From contig CM074193.1 of the NCBI GenBank assembly GCA_037179385.1, forward strand, positions 3,307,547-3,371,546: a DNA stretch of 64,000 bases, given 5' to 3'. This DNA comes from Holothuria scabra. Its lineage: Eukaryota; Echinodermata; Holothuroidea; Aspidochirotida; Holothuriidae. Below, piece after piece: positions 24,176 through 36,469 of the stretch (position 1 is the stretch's first letter; each line of letters starts with the position of its first letter). The notes under the pieces were generated by a model, which saw only the letters and a list, made by a program, of their open reading frames with translations, searched no databases and was not told the origin of the DNA. A program made the translations under genes and the position numbers.

Positions 24176-25802
24176 ATAAAATAGGCCTGTGGAGTGTGTT
24201 TACTGCAAAGCTGATGCCACTGTCTCTGCATGTGTGCACGTAACCCTTTAGGCGAGTGGTGCAGATATTTTAGATTAAGCCAATTTCCGTTGATCTATTT
24301 TGATGTGTATCTAACATACATAAAATGAGTTAGCCAAGTTAGCGTTTTAATCCAAATATTTGACTCAAAAATTTATAATGTATGATGTAACGACTTGTAT
24401 TTTGTACTATGTTAGAAACGACCCAACCTGTGAACACATTGAATTCATCGTCGCCGGCTTTCTTGATAACATTAATTTATCTTTAAGAATTTACAAAATA
24501 ACAAAAGTGAGTGAAACCACCCCTTCACCTCAAAAATTTTATAGAGGGATTTACACGCAACCTACTCGATATTAGTCACAAATTCAAACTTCCTTTTTTA
24601 TGCCATCCATATAACTCTAATCGACGTTTTTGTGAAAAGAAACTCAGTGCAAATATAAATATAGAAACACATACAGAAAATTCACAGAGACATTAAGACT
24701 GAGTTAAAAAGTGCAACGCACATTGAAAATTGCGATCTCAAGTTACTACAAATCATTCTTCATGTTGGAAACGTACCATTTTGATCAGTAATCTGTTCGA
24801 GAAAAAAATCGTCTCCCTTTCGTTACTGGTTATTACCTCCGAGGAACCGTTATTACACCAGCCACTGCATTTAAGGTGTTAATGGTCGATTTAAGGATAA
24901 TAGTCAAGATATATAAGGTTACAAATTTTAAGAAAACGTAATGAGCCTCTAACCGGAGAAAAATGCATGCGACTCGTTTTAACGGACAGCCGGTGCTTAA
25001 GATTATACCAAAATATATATTTCAATGGAGAATTGAAAAGATACTGCTGTCGTGAAAATAACCTCGTGCTTTACACCTAAATATATTGACACTTACTAAG
25101 GTATGATCAAATTATTACAGTGTTTATTGTCGTTAATTGTGATTAACACCTTTCGCGCATATCATGCTGAACCAAGTTTTTGATGTACGCTGTTAGATAA
25201 ATATAGACAAATGACACCAGACATACAGGATACGCCTTGTGATGGATGAAAATCAGCAATGCTTTTGTAGAGGAATTTGGAAAAAGTGGGCAGAAATATT
25301 TAAAATATCGGACAGCTGCTTGAAATTTAAAAAATGGCATCGCATTTCAGGAAACTCCTCAGCACTCCATGAAATGTTACACAGATCTGGCTGAGAAAAG
25401 GACCTCCCCCACAACAAAAGAAAAAGAAAGTCGCAGTAGAAGTTTGATGAAAAATCTATAAGATTTTAAAAAGTAGCTACTCATTCGGGCAGCGCAAAGA
25501 GCTATTATTCGTGAACTTTACTTCGCAATCTTTCACAACACAATGCCCAAAATGGTCGAATATCCGAATTCTTTCAAACATTTGTCCGTGAAGTAGAAAA
25601 GTATCATATTCATGGTAACATATTTATACAAAATCAAAGAGATAAAAAATAACATTTGGCAAGTCTCTCGCTTGAAAGGAAATGATTTTTCAGCCTGGTT
25701 TTGATTCCATTGCAACATATTGCCAAAAATGGCGCATTATTTGAACATATTTGAATATTGAAATTTACCCCGAAAAACCGAAAAACGCCTCTTAAAAGTA
25801 AA

Positions 25803-25860
25803 ACTGACTGACTGATTGACTGATTGACTGATTGACTAACTGACTGACTGACTAACTAAC
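25803..25860. repeat. ACTG/ATTG tetranucleotide microsatellite, U1
   Basis: A run of actg, attg and acta tetranucleotides, 58 bp. U2 has the same length; U3 and U4 are 8 bp shorter. Confidence 0.85.
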
Positions 25861-26263
25861 CAACACACACGTGCACCTGAACATTATGATTTTTCGAAAA
25901 TTTTACGGCTCTTAAATGGGCAGTTGCCTGTATCAAGGGTGCATATATGTTATGAAATGTAAAAATTCATGGTAAGTTCTTAAACAAAATAAAACATTGG
26001 CTAGCAATGTGTCTCCGTGCAGTAACGGAGCTAGGGATTCATGTCAGAAGGATTAAAATGGCCCGCAGGGGTGCTTTTCATCTGAGAGATACCTGAACCT
26101 CAGAACGATCTAAGTCATAGCTTACCAAAGTTTTCATTTAGTTTCCCTAATCTGTTACAAGTTAATTTCCAAATCCTCCACCCGAGTTGTTGTTTTAAAC
26201 AATGTTAAAATTTTCCATCCCTTTCTTTCATAAAATAGTAAAAACGACATATCTTAATATTAA

Positions 26264-26514
26264 CCCTTTACCGTTGTTTGGGTCCTTTTGGACCCATGCG
26301 GAGAGCGCGGCTGTCACCCGTCTTTACTGTTTCACACGGAGCTCGAAACTGCGAGTAGCTACCCGAAATTTCGGCCACAACAACGAGAGGGACAATAGTT
26401 TAAGGTCAAGGGGTCAATGGCCTACGGAAGCTGATGCGGGGCGGGCTATGTCCGCTTTTCCGCCCACTCCCGAGGCGCGCAAATATGCCCCGATCGGAGC
26501 ACAACGGTAAACGG
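26264..26514 (+). mobile_element. 251-bp piggyBac-type MITE (forward), U1
   Basis: It is flanked on both sides by intact TTAA. The termini CCCTTTACCGTTGT and ACAACGGTAAACGG are inverted repeats with one mismatch. It is of equal length and opposite orientation to the copy 2.1 kb upstream. It contains the hairpin GGGTCCTTTTGGACCC. Confidence 0.75.
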
Positions 26515-27497
26515 TTAACTGGGCTAATGACAATATTAAGTAAGCTAATTACAATATTGAGTAGACTTGAAACAATATTAAGTAGGCTAAAGCGCCAGAG
26601 ACTTTACGTATGACGCAGTCATAGAAGAGGGGTTCTGCCCGACGTTGGTCTGATTTTCTATTCTTTTCCAAGATCGTTTGTGTTTGCTACCGTTGCTAAC
26701 ATCTTTTCAATTGTATTTTATGTAGGACCGTTTGATCACCATATTTATTTTATATTCCATGTATAAAGTGATTATAAAGCCAACTGTATAAATTTGAAAG
26801 CATGCGTAAAATTATTCTTGGCAATTTCCTGGAATTTCGGCAGAGTGGTTTGATACGATACGATGCCTCCTCTCGTTTGAACTGCAAACAGTTATCAAAG
26901 GTACAATAATATGTGTACAGTAGTAGCATGCAGGCATAGTGCAAGTGCCGGGCCGCGAGTTCGGAGCAGTGTTCAATAGAATTACTAAATACTAGAAAGA
27001 CAGTATGTACTGTATACAGTCTATCGCGGTCCGCGTGTACAAGCGATTGGGCCGATTGAATGAAGTTTTCTAACGTGCTAAAGGTAAATGTTCGTAATAA
27101 GCGAAAAAATTACTCATAAGGCCGTAAAGACAAGTTCAAGCAAAGCTTTGGGTTTTATTGGAGGAGATTTAAACAAAATTCACAAGTATCGGTTCATAAT
27201 CCTATCCGATTTCGCTGTAGTGAGACCTTATCTTAACATCTTGAGGAAGGTTACCTTGAGAACTTTCATACTTGAAGTTTCCGTTGCTTCAGTTGTGTTG
27301 CGATAGCTTAGGTTTTCGGTCTGGTCAAAGTAGAAAGTGAAAAGTCAGCAAGGCATTAGTGGTTTTAAAATATGTGGTATTGCAGGAGACTGTCTATCAA
27401 ATTAAACTTTTTGTCGGTTGGGGAGCGGGCAGTCTTCAGTTATTAAATTGCCAACTTTAGCAGTTTGTTTATCTTTCTTTTACTTCGCATGTACCAG

Positions 27498-27515
27498 GTG
27501 GTGACGGAAGCGATG
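27498..27515 (+). CDS. putative 18-nt microexon, GDG type, U1
   Basis: GTGGTGACGGAAGCGATG follows a pyrimidine-rich tract ending in accag. The donor gttaga is weak. In phase 1-1 it reads GGDGSD plus a split Gly. It is paralogous to the SDE exon at 29201 with no length change. The flanking intron is also well conserved between the two, so constraint on the exon alone is not shown. Confidence 0.38.
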
Positions 27516-28416
27516 GTTAGACAAGCTGCAATATTTCTGATATTTTAAACAAATCGTTTGTTACAGAGGTCCCATTGTATTGTTTTCCATATTAAAGAGA
27601 CAGTTCTAGAATAATAAGACTTCTCCTTAATAGTGGAGGACATCTATATCCATTCCATTTATTATAAATTTGCTTCTGATTGCTTACTAGTCTGCTTGAA
27701 ACTGTGTGAAGAAGTAGTCGTTAAAAAACCGGAAAAAGAATGAAAGTCATATAATGTGGATAATCAGAAATAGAACAAAACTATGCAATTGCAAACTTGT
27801 TAAAAAACAATAATGTAATTCAAAAATTTGAGTGAAGTGCGGCTGTTAGTAGACAAAATTGAAAGGAGGATTTAAGGTCACACCAAGTTGTGATATGTTA
27901 GAGGGGTAACTGAAATCAAAAGAGTGCTTCTTACGAAGTAAGCAGGTAAATTTGTTAAATTGCCAACAGAAGAGTGATCTTGCAGCAATTACATATGAAA
28001 TTACATCCACACATTAACTGGTATTTTTTTTTTTGTTTTTCTTTAAACTTTAGAATCAATTTATTTGTCAACAATCCTATATTATTTTAATATGATTGCA
28101 TATGTATCATGAGAACTTTGCAAACTAAACATTAGCCACAAGGAGGTCCTATTCCTATTCCCTTCAAATTCAGCACAACAGCCTGAAGAAGAAAGGGAAA
28201 CATAGCATTCCTTGTCAATTTGAGAAAGTGATATAATCTCTACTGACAAAAAAAAGGAAAGAAAAGTAGGTTGGCAAATGTTGGGTTATATTGTCCCACA
28301 GAGGAAGGGGATTTTTACACAATTCACAAATATCGAGTAATAATCCTATCCGATATCCATGTAGCGAGAACCGAGCTTAACATCTTGAGGAAGGTAAATT
28401 TGAGACCTTCCATATT

Positions 28417-28971
28417 TAGCCTGCGGAGCAGACTCTGTGATAGCCAAAAGATGGCGCTCTCTCAAATCATGACACGCCCATGTCTCTAAACAGTATTATG
28501 TACAGAGTATGCAAACCTTCGCCCAGTTTCCATTTCCCGGAATCCCGCATTTGGAGGGACGAATTAGTAAGCATGAGAGGGTCACTTGGTGCACAAAACA
28601 GGTATGAAATGTGTATTTTCGTACATACAACTGATACAACGAACGGCGAACAACCTAGTTAGCTTTTGTATGTGACAAATGTGTACCAGGCCGAAAGTTC
28701 GATGGAAATATATTAGCTATTACGCGAGATATAATTAAGTATTTTAATTTTTGTCGTGACGTCATTTTTGGTGGTCGTAAATGAGATTCGACAGAAAGCT
28801 GGCAGGCTATTGTATACCGTAGGTATGCCATGCAAATTAGTTGGAAACGTCGACTGCTCAGCAGTGAAGCCGTTGAAGACTCATAAAGTGTTATTTATAG
28901 TACCGAAAGTAAAATTTTTGATTTTTGAATGTAGAAGTTGAAACGCAAACACAACTGCTTACAGGAGGCTA
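28417..28971. mobile_element. 555-bp insertion with TAGCCT ends, U1
   Basis: The GDG and SDE regions are paralogous (27150-27540 and 28290-29240), but the latter is interrupted here. The insert starts TAGCCTGCGGAGCAG and ends CTGCTTACAGGAGGCTA, an imperfect inverted pair, with att/ttt at the flanks. It resembles a MITE. It contains no transposase. An open stretch at 28480-28662 and another beginning in its right end are not supported as exons. Confidence 0.5.
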
Positions 28972-29200
28972 TTTCATGTTTGGAGTTTCCATAGCTCCAG
29001 TAGTGTTGCTAATGTTTAGGTTTTCGGTCTGGTCAAAGATAAAGGTAAAAAGTCAGCAAGGCATAAGTGATTATAAAATATGTGGTATTGCAAAAGACTG
29101 TATACCAAATTATAGTTTTTGGTGGTGGGGAGCAGTCTTCAGTTATTTAATTGTTAACTTTAGCACTTTGTTTATCTTTCTTTTACTTCGCATTTACCAG

Positions 29201-29218
29201 GTAGTGACGAAAGTGATG
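29201..29218 (+). CDS. putative 18-nt microexon, SDE type, U1
   Basis: GTAGTGACGAAAGTGATG follows ttttacttcgcatttaccag and precedes the donor gtgaga. In phase 1-1 it reads GSDESD; the next exon then supplies Glu-Glu. With GDG it makes an acidic, serine-rich stretch. It differs from GDG by three base changes (two replacing amino acids, one silent). Confidence 0.45.
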
Positions 29219-30059
29219 GTGAGACAGCTGCAATATTTCTGATATAATAAACATACGTCGCATTGTGTTGTTTACCATTTTAAGAAACAGTTTTAAAATA
29301 ATTAGACTTCTCCTAAGTACCCGCAGAATATCTATATTAGTTTCATTTATTGTGAGTTTTCTTCTGATAGCTTACTGCCCTGCTTGAAACTGTGTGAAGA
29401 AGCAGTTTAAAAGAAAACCGGGAAATGGATGAAAGTCATATAATGATGATAATGAGAAATAGAACCAAACAATGCAATTGCAAAATATCAAATAAAAATA
29501 ATGTTATTCAAAAATTTGAGTTAAGTTTGGCTGTGGCTCTCAGTAGACAAAATTGAAGGGAAGATGTAAGGTCTATCCAGGTTTTGATATGTTAGAGGGG
29601 GACAAACGGGTGCATTTCGGTAAACTGAAAATCTAAGACTGGTTCTCAAAAAGAAGCAGACAAATTTGTCAAATTTTCAACAGCAGCGTATTCTCCTGTT
29701 TGTTGAAGGTCATGCTTACCCAAGGTTTTGGCTGCGGTGTGTAGATATAAAATGTAAAAAACATATCAAATATAATTTCAAACAGGGTACTTAGATACCT
29801 CAATAGCGCACTTTCCGTGCCGTAACCATAACGATGTTTCAACTTGTTCCAACTGGCCTCCAAATGGGTAAAAGTTCATGTTACAAAAACTTGAACATTC
29901 CGAGCCAACTTTTTTAAAGTTTACGGTTTCGTGAGTATCATTGCAATGGGTTGTTTGGTCAAAAGTGTCAAGACTGATAGCCTTCGTCAGGAAATCTGTC
30001 GACAAATGTTGAAATTTCCTAAACTTCTCTCTTTGTTTTGCATCTCTTTTCTTCCACAG

Positions 30060-30095
30060 AAGAAGCTGCTGCACCAGCACCTTCACCTGCCTTTG
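30060..30095 (+). CDS. putative 36-nt microexon, EEAA type, U1
   Basis: A strong pyrimidine tract (catctcttttcttccacag) is followed by the donor gtaagt. The peptide is EEAAAPAPSPAF plus a split Gly. In U1 the deletion joint and the LINE remnant lie only 100 bp downstream, so splicing to the next exon must cross the LINE remnant. Confidence 0.6.
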
Positions 30096-30202
30096 GTAAG
30101 TGCGATATGTATGACTTAATGGTCTGCACAAAGAAATCAGATCAGCTGGTGAAGTGTCTATTAGTTGAGTCAGTCAGCCCTAAATAATCTTAATTACTAC
30201 AA

Positions 30203-31366
30203 TTGGATAACAGAAAGTGTGTCGTGCTTGTGCTTCTAGATCTAAGTGCGGCTTTTGACACAATAGATCACAACCTCCTTCTTGATTCTCTTACCCGACG
30301 TTTTGGGGTTGAAGGCACAGTGCTCGACTGGTTCAAATCTTATTTACTACATCGTCAACAGTATGTCATGATAAACAATGTGCGGTCAAAACCATTCCCA
30401 GTAAGTTTTGGTGTGCCACAAGGATCTTGCTGTGGACCTCAATTGTTCACATGGTATGCCAGTTCTCTGTTTGACGTTGTTGCTGCTCATTCACCAAGTA
30501 TACATGGATATGCAGATGATCATAGCATATACCTTAGTATGAATGCAGGTGACCCCACTGACGTAAGTGATTCGATCGCAAAGCTTGAAATGTGTCTGAA
30601 AGATGTCAAGAACTGGATGACTTTCAATAAACTAAGAATGAATGACAGTAAAACGGAAGTAATTATATTTGGTTCCAACCGACAGTTGTCCAAACTTAAC
30701 ATTGAAAATATTATTGTTGGTGGCGCCCCTGTTGGGGTCTCGTCGTCTGTGAGGTGCTTGGGAGCTTGGTTGGATCGTGGTCTTTCTGTGTCTGGTCATG
30801 TCGGTAGTGAGTGTGGGACTGCTTTTTGCCGTCTGTGTGACGTTGGACGGTGTGCTGGGTTCCTGAGCGGGACCGCTGTCGTTGCTCTTGTGGGTGCGCT
30901 GGTTCGTGGCTGTGTCGACTGTTGCAATGTTTTGCTGACTGGTGTTCCGAAGTGTGTGCTGTACGGGGTGCAGCGTGTGCGGAGTTGCGCTGCCGGGCTG
31001 GTTGCTGGCGGGAGCAGGTTGTTCCCGTCCTTGGCCTTGCTGGGGGGCTTGCGTTGGCTCCCAGTGTTTTGCAGGGGTCGATTCGGGATCTTGCTTCTTG
31101 TTTGCAGGTCCCTACACGGTGTGGCACCACTCTGCCTTTCCGGCATGTTCTCCTTTGGGAAAACAGGGTGTGAACTTGGGTCTGGGGCCGCTCTCGGTCT
31201 GGTTGTTCCTAGATGTGGATCCATATTTGGTGAGCGCGCGCTGGCTGTCCGGGGCCCTGGGTTGTGGAGTGGTCTGCCCCTTTCGGTTGGGGCGGCGCGC
31301 TCTCTGGAGCATTTTCAGTCCTTATTGGGGACCCACCTGTTTGGCTGTGCCTTTGATGGTATCTGA
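30203..31366 (+). pseudogene. truncated LINE reverse-transcriptase ORF, U1
   Basis: The 387-codon open frame lacks a proper start because the upstream part is deleted. Visible RT motifs are LDLSAAFDTIDH, the GVPQGSCCGP box and HGYADD, the catalytic Asp pair. The part after about 30720 is the conserved post-RT region of CR1/L2-type LINEs (GLRWLPV, SLHGVAPL, LWSGLP, THLF landmarks) but has abnormal base composition with almost no A. It is adjacent to and in the same orientation as the host unit. It is a dead retroelement ORF despite remaining open. Confidence 0.75.
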
Positions 31367-31406
31367 TAGTCCAACTTAGTCTTTTGTTCTCCACTGTGTC
31401 TTGTAA

Positions 31407-31440
31407 GGCGCATTAGAATAATTATTTTAAATAATGCGCC
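31407..31440 (+). other. 3'-terminal hairpin of the LINE, U1
   Basis: GGCGCATTA and TAATGCGCC form a 9-bp stem just before the CTTGAA repeats. 3' stem-loops and short tandem repeats are commonly recognised by the RT of this kind of LINE. Confidence 0.55.
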
Positions 31441-32290
31441 ATATAAATTTCTTGAACTTGAACTTGATTACTTAATAAGTTTCAGTAGATCTACGTTATT
31501 TTGCTTTAATCTTGTTTTTGTAACATAACGTAGGTGTTACTAAATCCAGGTTTCATTGGCTCCCTTGTTAAGTCACCCCATCACTGTAAATTACGATCAC
31601 ATTTGGGAACAAAGAGCGGAAGAAGAAACTATTTTTATAAGTAAATCAAAGATATCCCAAATTATCGTGGAGTATAACTTTTTCAACTCCGTGAATGAAG
31701 TTCAATATTTTATGTCGGAACTCTGGAATGTCATAGGCGCTGATACCATGTAAGTAACGACTTATAAATTTAACTGCATGTATAATTTTGACAAATGTAT
31801 TTAACACTAATGTATTCTCTCTCTATCCCTCTCTTTTCCCTCGTTTTGAACGCGTGTCCTGGACAACGCTAGGTGTAGGTAAAGGTAAATATAAAACAAT
31901 TTTACATGACGTCTTCGTTCATTAAAACCTTTTTTGTTGTTGTTAATTTCACCTGGTAGACCAAAAGGACAGTAAAACACCTGATTTAAAGTCGAAAACG
32001 ACTCTTTTAACCCAAAAAAATACATTGCTTATGTCTTTTATTTTTGGCTTTTTCTTAGCATTTGGGAGTCCAAGTCAAAAGTGAAATATTTGTATGTACT
32101 AATTTTTAAAGGGAAAGACGTGTAGAAAATATTAATTTACCTAAGAAGTGTAATGAAGGTTGAAGTATAATTTGCACAACGTGCACCTCTCAGTTACAGG
32201 TATATACTATTTCTGGTCCTGTGACTTCAAAATATGAGAAACATGAGAAATGAAAGCGGACGTCTAATCTCTTTGCTTCTTCTATTGTAG

Positions 32291-32317
32291 GGGTAACGGG
32301 AAGCACAGAATCTCCAG
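32291..32317 (+). CDS. putative 27-nt microexon, VTG type, U2
   Basis: Identical to the U1 exon, with the acceptor cttctattgtag and donor gtaaga. Peptide GVTGSTESP, phase 1-1. Confidence 0.57.
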
Positions 32318-33742
32318 GTAAGAAAATATCTCTAAAAATAACTAATTGGTAATAATTTTTTTTTGTCTTATTGAAACTCACTTAGCGTTCATCAATTTTA
32401 ACATGAACCTGACACATCGTATAAGTAGGAACTGGATTCTTTTTCGTTTCATGCTCTGTGTAAGAGACGATTTGCAATTGCGTTTAGGGATCTAAACATT
32501 GTCATGTTTTAACGTTGCCCAAAAGACGCGACCGGACTAAGTTTCAAAAAGGCAACGTCCAAATAGGGAGGCGTTACTAGTAAAATCTCCCTGGTGGCCT
32601 CGAAATTTAAACATTACTATTTGAAGATATTAAAAATTCTTCTCCACACTGGATACATACCATTTTAATCTGTTATCTATTCAAGAAAAAATTCCTCCAC
32701 CCTAAGAATACCGCGTTATTAACTCAATGGAACCTTTACTACACCAGTCACAGCATACACGCCAGGTTCGAGACCGACCATAATTGTCCAAATATGAAAG
32801 GTTACAAATTTTAAGAAAAGTTAGGAGCCTCTTATCGCACAAACTACATCTGATTTAGGGTAACTGGTTCACACAGAAGACCAGCATGTTTCCATGCAGG
32901 AAAAAATGACATTATTATCCATGGATTTAAATGAAAATTTTCAACTATACGCAAAGGTCCTGCTAATTTTCACGCAACTTTTCAGCTAGAAAAATAAACC
33001 AATCATTCAAATACCATTAAGAAAATACAGCGTAAGAAACTTATACACTTCAAAACAATAACGTAAACTGAAATTGTCCAACTATGAAAGGTTGCAAATT
33101 TTAGGAAAAATTTGGAACCCCTTACCACACAAAATACATCTCATTTAGGCTTACTCGTTCACAAAGTAAACCGACATTTCTTTCCGACAGCACATGGCAA
33201 CCATGCTGGTAACACCACAACCCAATAATAACATTTGTATCCACGTAATTTAATTCAAAGGATCACCTGGTTATACCAACTTTCCCAAGAATTTTATTTA
33301 ACTTTAAATATACACCAATCATGGCAAATATTATACCAAAAATACAGCGTTATAAGCTTACAAATTCCAAACAATTAAACACTGACTTTACTTGATCAAA
33401 TATAAAAATATTTGAGAATGGACGAAATCACCAAAAATCTTTCAAAGGGAGCACCACACTTTTCATTGACAGGCTATATCCCCAATTAAAGCCATCATAG
33501 TAGGGATTGTCCCCGACCTATCCGACATTTGTCACAATTTGCAATTCCTTCCGTTTGAAGTCGGCCGTATTAAGCTTATCCAAATATTGGCTTGTTACAT
33601 CTTAACACCGTTCATCAAGAAAGTTTTGATAAAAATGTAAAATGCAAAATCAAAATCCAACGTCCTTTTTACAAGAACGTGCTTGTTTACATCCTCTGCG
33701 AATCTTGAAAAACGTGACTTTTTTTCTTCCTCTCTATGACAG

Positions 33743-33751
33743 GTGAGCAAG
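33743..33751 (+). CDS. putative 9-nt microexon, EQ type, U2
   Basis: GTGAGCAAG between tctctatgacag and gtaaga, as in U1. It gives Gly-Glu-Gln in phase 1-1. Confidence 0.4.
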
Positions 33752-33851
33752 GTAAGAACAAATCAATACGTTTTATTTTTAGGTTGGATTTTGGTACATA
33801 TGTTGATTCCCATTGTATTGATACATTTGAGTAGTCCTCATCAAGTATTAA

Positions 33852-34102
33852 CCCTTTACCGTTGTGCTCCGATCGGGGCATATTTGCGCCCCTCGGGAGT
33901 GGGCGGAAAAGCGGACGTAGCCCGCCCCGCATCGGCTTCCGTAGGCCATTGACCCCTTGACCTTAAACTATTGTCTCTCTCGTTGTTGTGGCCGAATTTT
34001 CGGGTAGCTACTCGCAGTTTCGAGCTCCGCGTGAAACAGTAAAGATGGGTGACAGCCGAGCTCTCCGCATGGGTCCAAAAGGACCCAGACAACGGCAAAG
34101 GG
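33852..34102 (-). mobile_element. 251-bp piggyBac-type MITE (reverse), U2
   Basis: Same position and sequence as in U1, with TTAA on the left and ATAA on the right. The shared mutated target site shows it was copied with the unit and not inserted anew. Confidence 0.7.
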
Positions 34103-35757
34103 ATAAAATAGGCCTGTGGAGTGTGTTTACTGCAAAGCTGATGCCACTGTCTCTGCATGTGTGCACGTAACCCTTTAGGCGAGTGGTGCAGATATTTTAG
34201 ATTAAGCCAATTTCCGTTGATCTATTTTGATGTGTATCTAACATACATAAAATGAGTTAGCCAAGTTAGCGTTTTAATCCAAATATTTGACTCAAAAATT
34301 TATAATGTATGATGTAACGACTTGTATTTTGTACTATGTTAGAAACGACCCAACCTGTGAACACATTGAATTCATCGTCGCCGGCTTTCTTGATAACATT
34401 AATTTATCTTTAAGAATTTACAAAATAACAAAAGTGAGTGAAACCACCCCTTCACCTCTCATCCACCGGGGAAAAATTCAAACAAAAAAATTTTATAGAG
34501 GGATTTACACGCAACCTACTCGATATTAGTCACAAATTCAAACTTCCTTTTTTATGCCATCCATATAACTCTAATCGACGTTTTTGTGAAAAGAAACTCA
34601 GTGCAAATATAAATATAGAAACACATACAGAAAATTCACAGAGACATTAAGACTGAGTTAAAAAGTGCAACGCACATTGAAAATTGCGATCTCAAGTTAC
34701 TACAAATCATTCTTCATGTTGGAAACGTACCATTTTGATCAGTAATCTGTTCGAGAAAAAAATCGTCTCCCTTTCGTTACTGGTTATTACCTCCGAGGAA
34801 CCGTTATTACACCAGCCACTGTATTTAAGGTGTTAATGGTCGATTTAAGGATAATAGTCAAGATATATAAGGTTACAAATTTTAAGAAAACGTAATGAGC
34901 CTCTAACCGGAGAAAAATGCATGCGACTCGTTTTAACGGACAGCCAGTGCTTAAGATTATACCAAAATATATATTTCAATGGAGAATTGAAAAGATACTG
35001 CTGTCGTGAAAATAACCTCGTGCTTTACACCTAAATATATTGACACTTACTAAGGTATGATCAAATTATTACAGTGTTTATTGTCGTTAATTGTGATTAA
35101 CACCTTTCGCGCATATCATGCTGAACCAAGTTTTTGATGTACGCTGTTAGATAAATATAGACAAATGACACCAGACATACAGGATACGCCTTGTGATGGA
35201 TGAAAATCAGCAATGCTTTTGTAGAGGAATTTGGAAAAAAGTGGGCAGAAATATTTAAAATATCGGACAGCTGCTTGAAATTTAAAAAATGGCATCGCAT
35301 TTCAGGAAACTCCTCAGCACTCCATGAAATGTTACACAGATCTGGCTGAGAAAAGGACCTCCCCCACAACAAAAGAAAAAGAAAGTCGCAGTAGAAGTTT
35401 GATGAAAAATCTATAAGATTTTAAAAAGTAGCTACTCATTCGGGCAGCGCAAAGAGCTATTATTCGTGAACTTTACTTCGCAATCTTTCACAACACAATG
35501 CCCAAAATGGTCGAATATCCGAATTCTTTCAAACATTTGTCCGTGAAGTAGAAAAGTATCATATTCATGGTAACATATTTATACAAAATCAAAGAGATAA
35601 AAAATAACATTTGGCAAGTCTCTCGCTTGAAAGGAAATGATTTTTCAGCCTGGTTTTGATTCCATTGCAACATATTGCCAAAAATGGCGTATTATTTGAA
35701 CATATTTGAATATTGAAATTTACCCCGAAAAACCGAAAAACGCCTCTTAAAAGTAAA

Positions 35758-35815
35758 ACTGACTGACTGATTGACTGATTGACTGATTGACTAACTGACT
35801 GACTGACTAACTAAC
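35758..35815. repeat. ACTG/ATTG microsatellite, U2
   Basis: 58 bp, as in U1. Confidence 0.85.
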
Positions 35816-36218
35816 CAACACACACGTGCACCTGAACATTATGATTTTTCGAAAATTTTACGGCTCTTAAATGGGCAGTTGCCTGTATCAAGGGTGCATA
35901 TATGTTATGAAATGTAAAAATTCATGGTAAGTTCTTAAACAAAATAAAACATTGGCTAGCAATGTGTCTCCGTGCAGTAACGGAGCTAGGGATTCATGTC
36001 AGAAGGATTAAAATGGCCCGCAGGGGTGCTTTTCATCTGAGAGATACCTGAACCTCAGAACGATCTAAGTCATAGCTTACCAAAGTTTTCATTTAGTTTC
36101 CCTAATCTGTTATAAGTTAATTTCCAAATCCTCCACCCGAGTTGTTGTTTTAAACAATGTTAAAATTTTCCATCCCTTTCTTTCATAAAATAGTAAAAAC
36201 GACATATCTTAATATTAA

Positions 36219-36469
36219 CCCTTTACCGTTGTTTGGGTCCTTTTGGACCCATGCGGAGAGCGCGGCTGTCACCCGTCTTTACTGTTTCACACGGAGCTCG
36301 AAACTGCGAGTAGCTACCCGAAATTTCGGCCACAACAACGAGAGGGACAATAGTTTAAGGTCAAGGGGTCAATGGCCTACGGAAGCTGATGCGGGGCGGG
36401 CTATGTCCGCTTTTCCGCCCACTCCCGAGGCGCGCAAATATGGCCCGATTGGAGCACAACGGTAAACGG
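36219..36469 (+). mobile_element. 251-bp piggyBac-type MITE (forward), U2
   Basis: TTAA on both sides and the same termini as in U1. A substitution pair (atggcccgattgg in place of atgccccgatcgg) is shared with U3 but not with U1 or U4, which helps to order the duplications. Confidence 0.72.

Larger units (their letters stand above)
21533..31469. repeat. tandem unit U1 (9.9 kb)
   Basis: First of four nearly identical direct units, counted from the landmark acttaataagtttcag. The order is VTG, EQ, MITE (-), ACTG microsatellite, MITE (+), GDG, 555-bp insertion, SDE, EEAA, LINE remnant. Relative to U2 it lacks 2697 bp (40141-42837), which removes the GCGGAGCGCC repeats and the 5' part of the LINE. 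The stretches between listed features are intron-like. The left boundary at 21525-21535 (gatatgaattactta) is an empty LINE target site. Confidence 0.85.
30196..31469 (+). mobile_element. CR1/L2-type LINE remnant, U1 (5' part deleted)
   Basis: The sequence matches 42838-44111 with only one base difference noticed (30703 region, Ile in place of Met). The left joint fuses unit sequence (cttaatt) to LINE position 42838 with 2 bp of shared sequence. It holds the RT core from LDLSAAFD through the YADD box to the C-terminal region and stop, without the N-terminal part. The 3' end has a hairpin (31407-31440) and short CTTGAA repeats. It cannot be autonomous. Confidence 0.85.

Noticed and set aside
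23929..24231. 100-codon minus-strand open frame repeated in three units, with related frames at 26202, 36157 and 48799
   Set aside because: It lies almost entirely in the MITE; the frames on both strands come from the GC-rich element and contain no transposase motifs.
28533..28607. 75-nt segment between gcccag and gtatga inside the 555-bp insertion
   Set aside because: The phase 1 reading has a stop; it is open only in other phases, and the acceptor is weak.
28925..29242. 105-codon open frame with hydrophobic stretches, repeated in four units
   Set aside because: The paralogous region at 27270-27540 has stops in this frame, and the 5' end of the frame lies in the 555-bp insertion. It overlaps the SDE exon in a different frame.
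30711..31379. Several overlapping open frames on both strands of the LINE 3' half
   Set aside because: Shadows of the RT frame; the A-poor composition makes stop codons rare on both strands.
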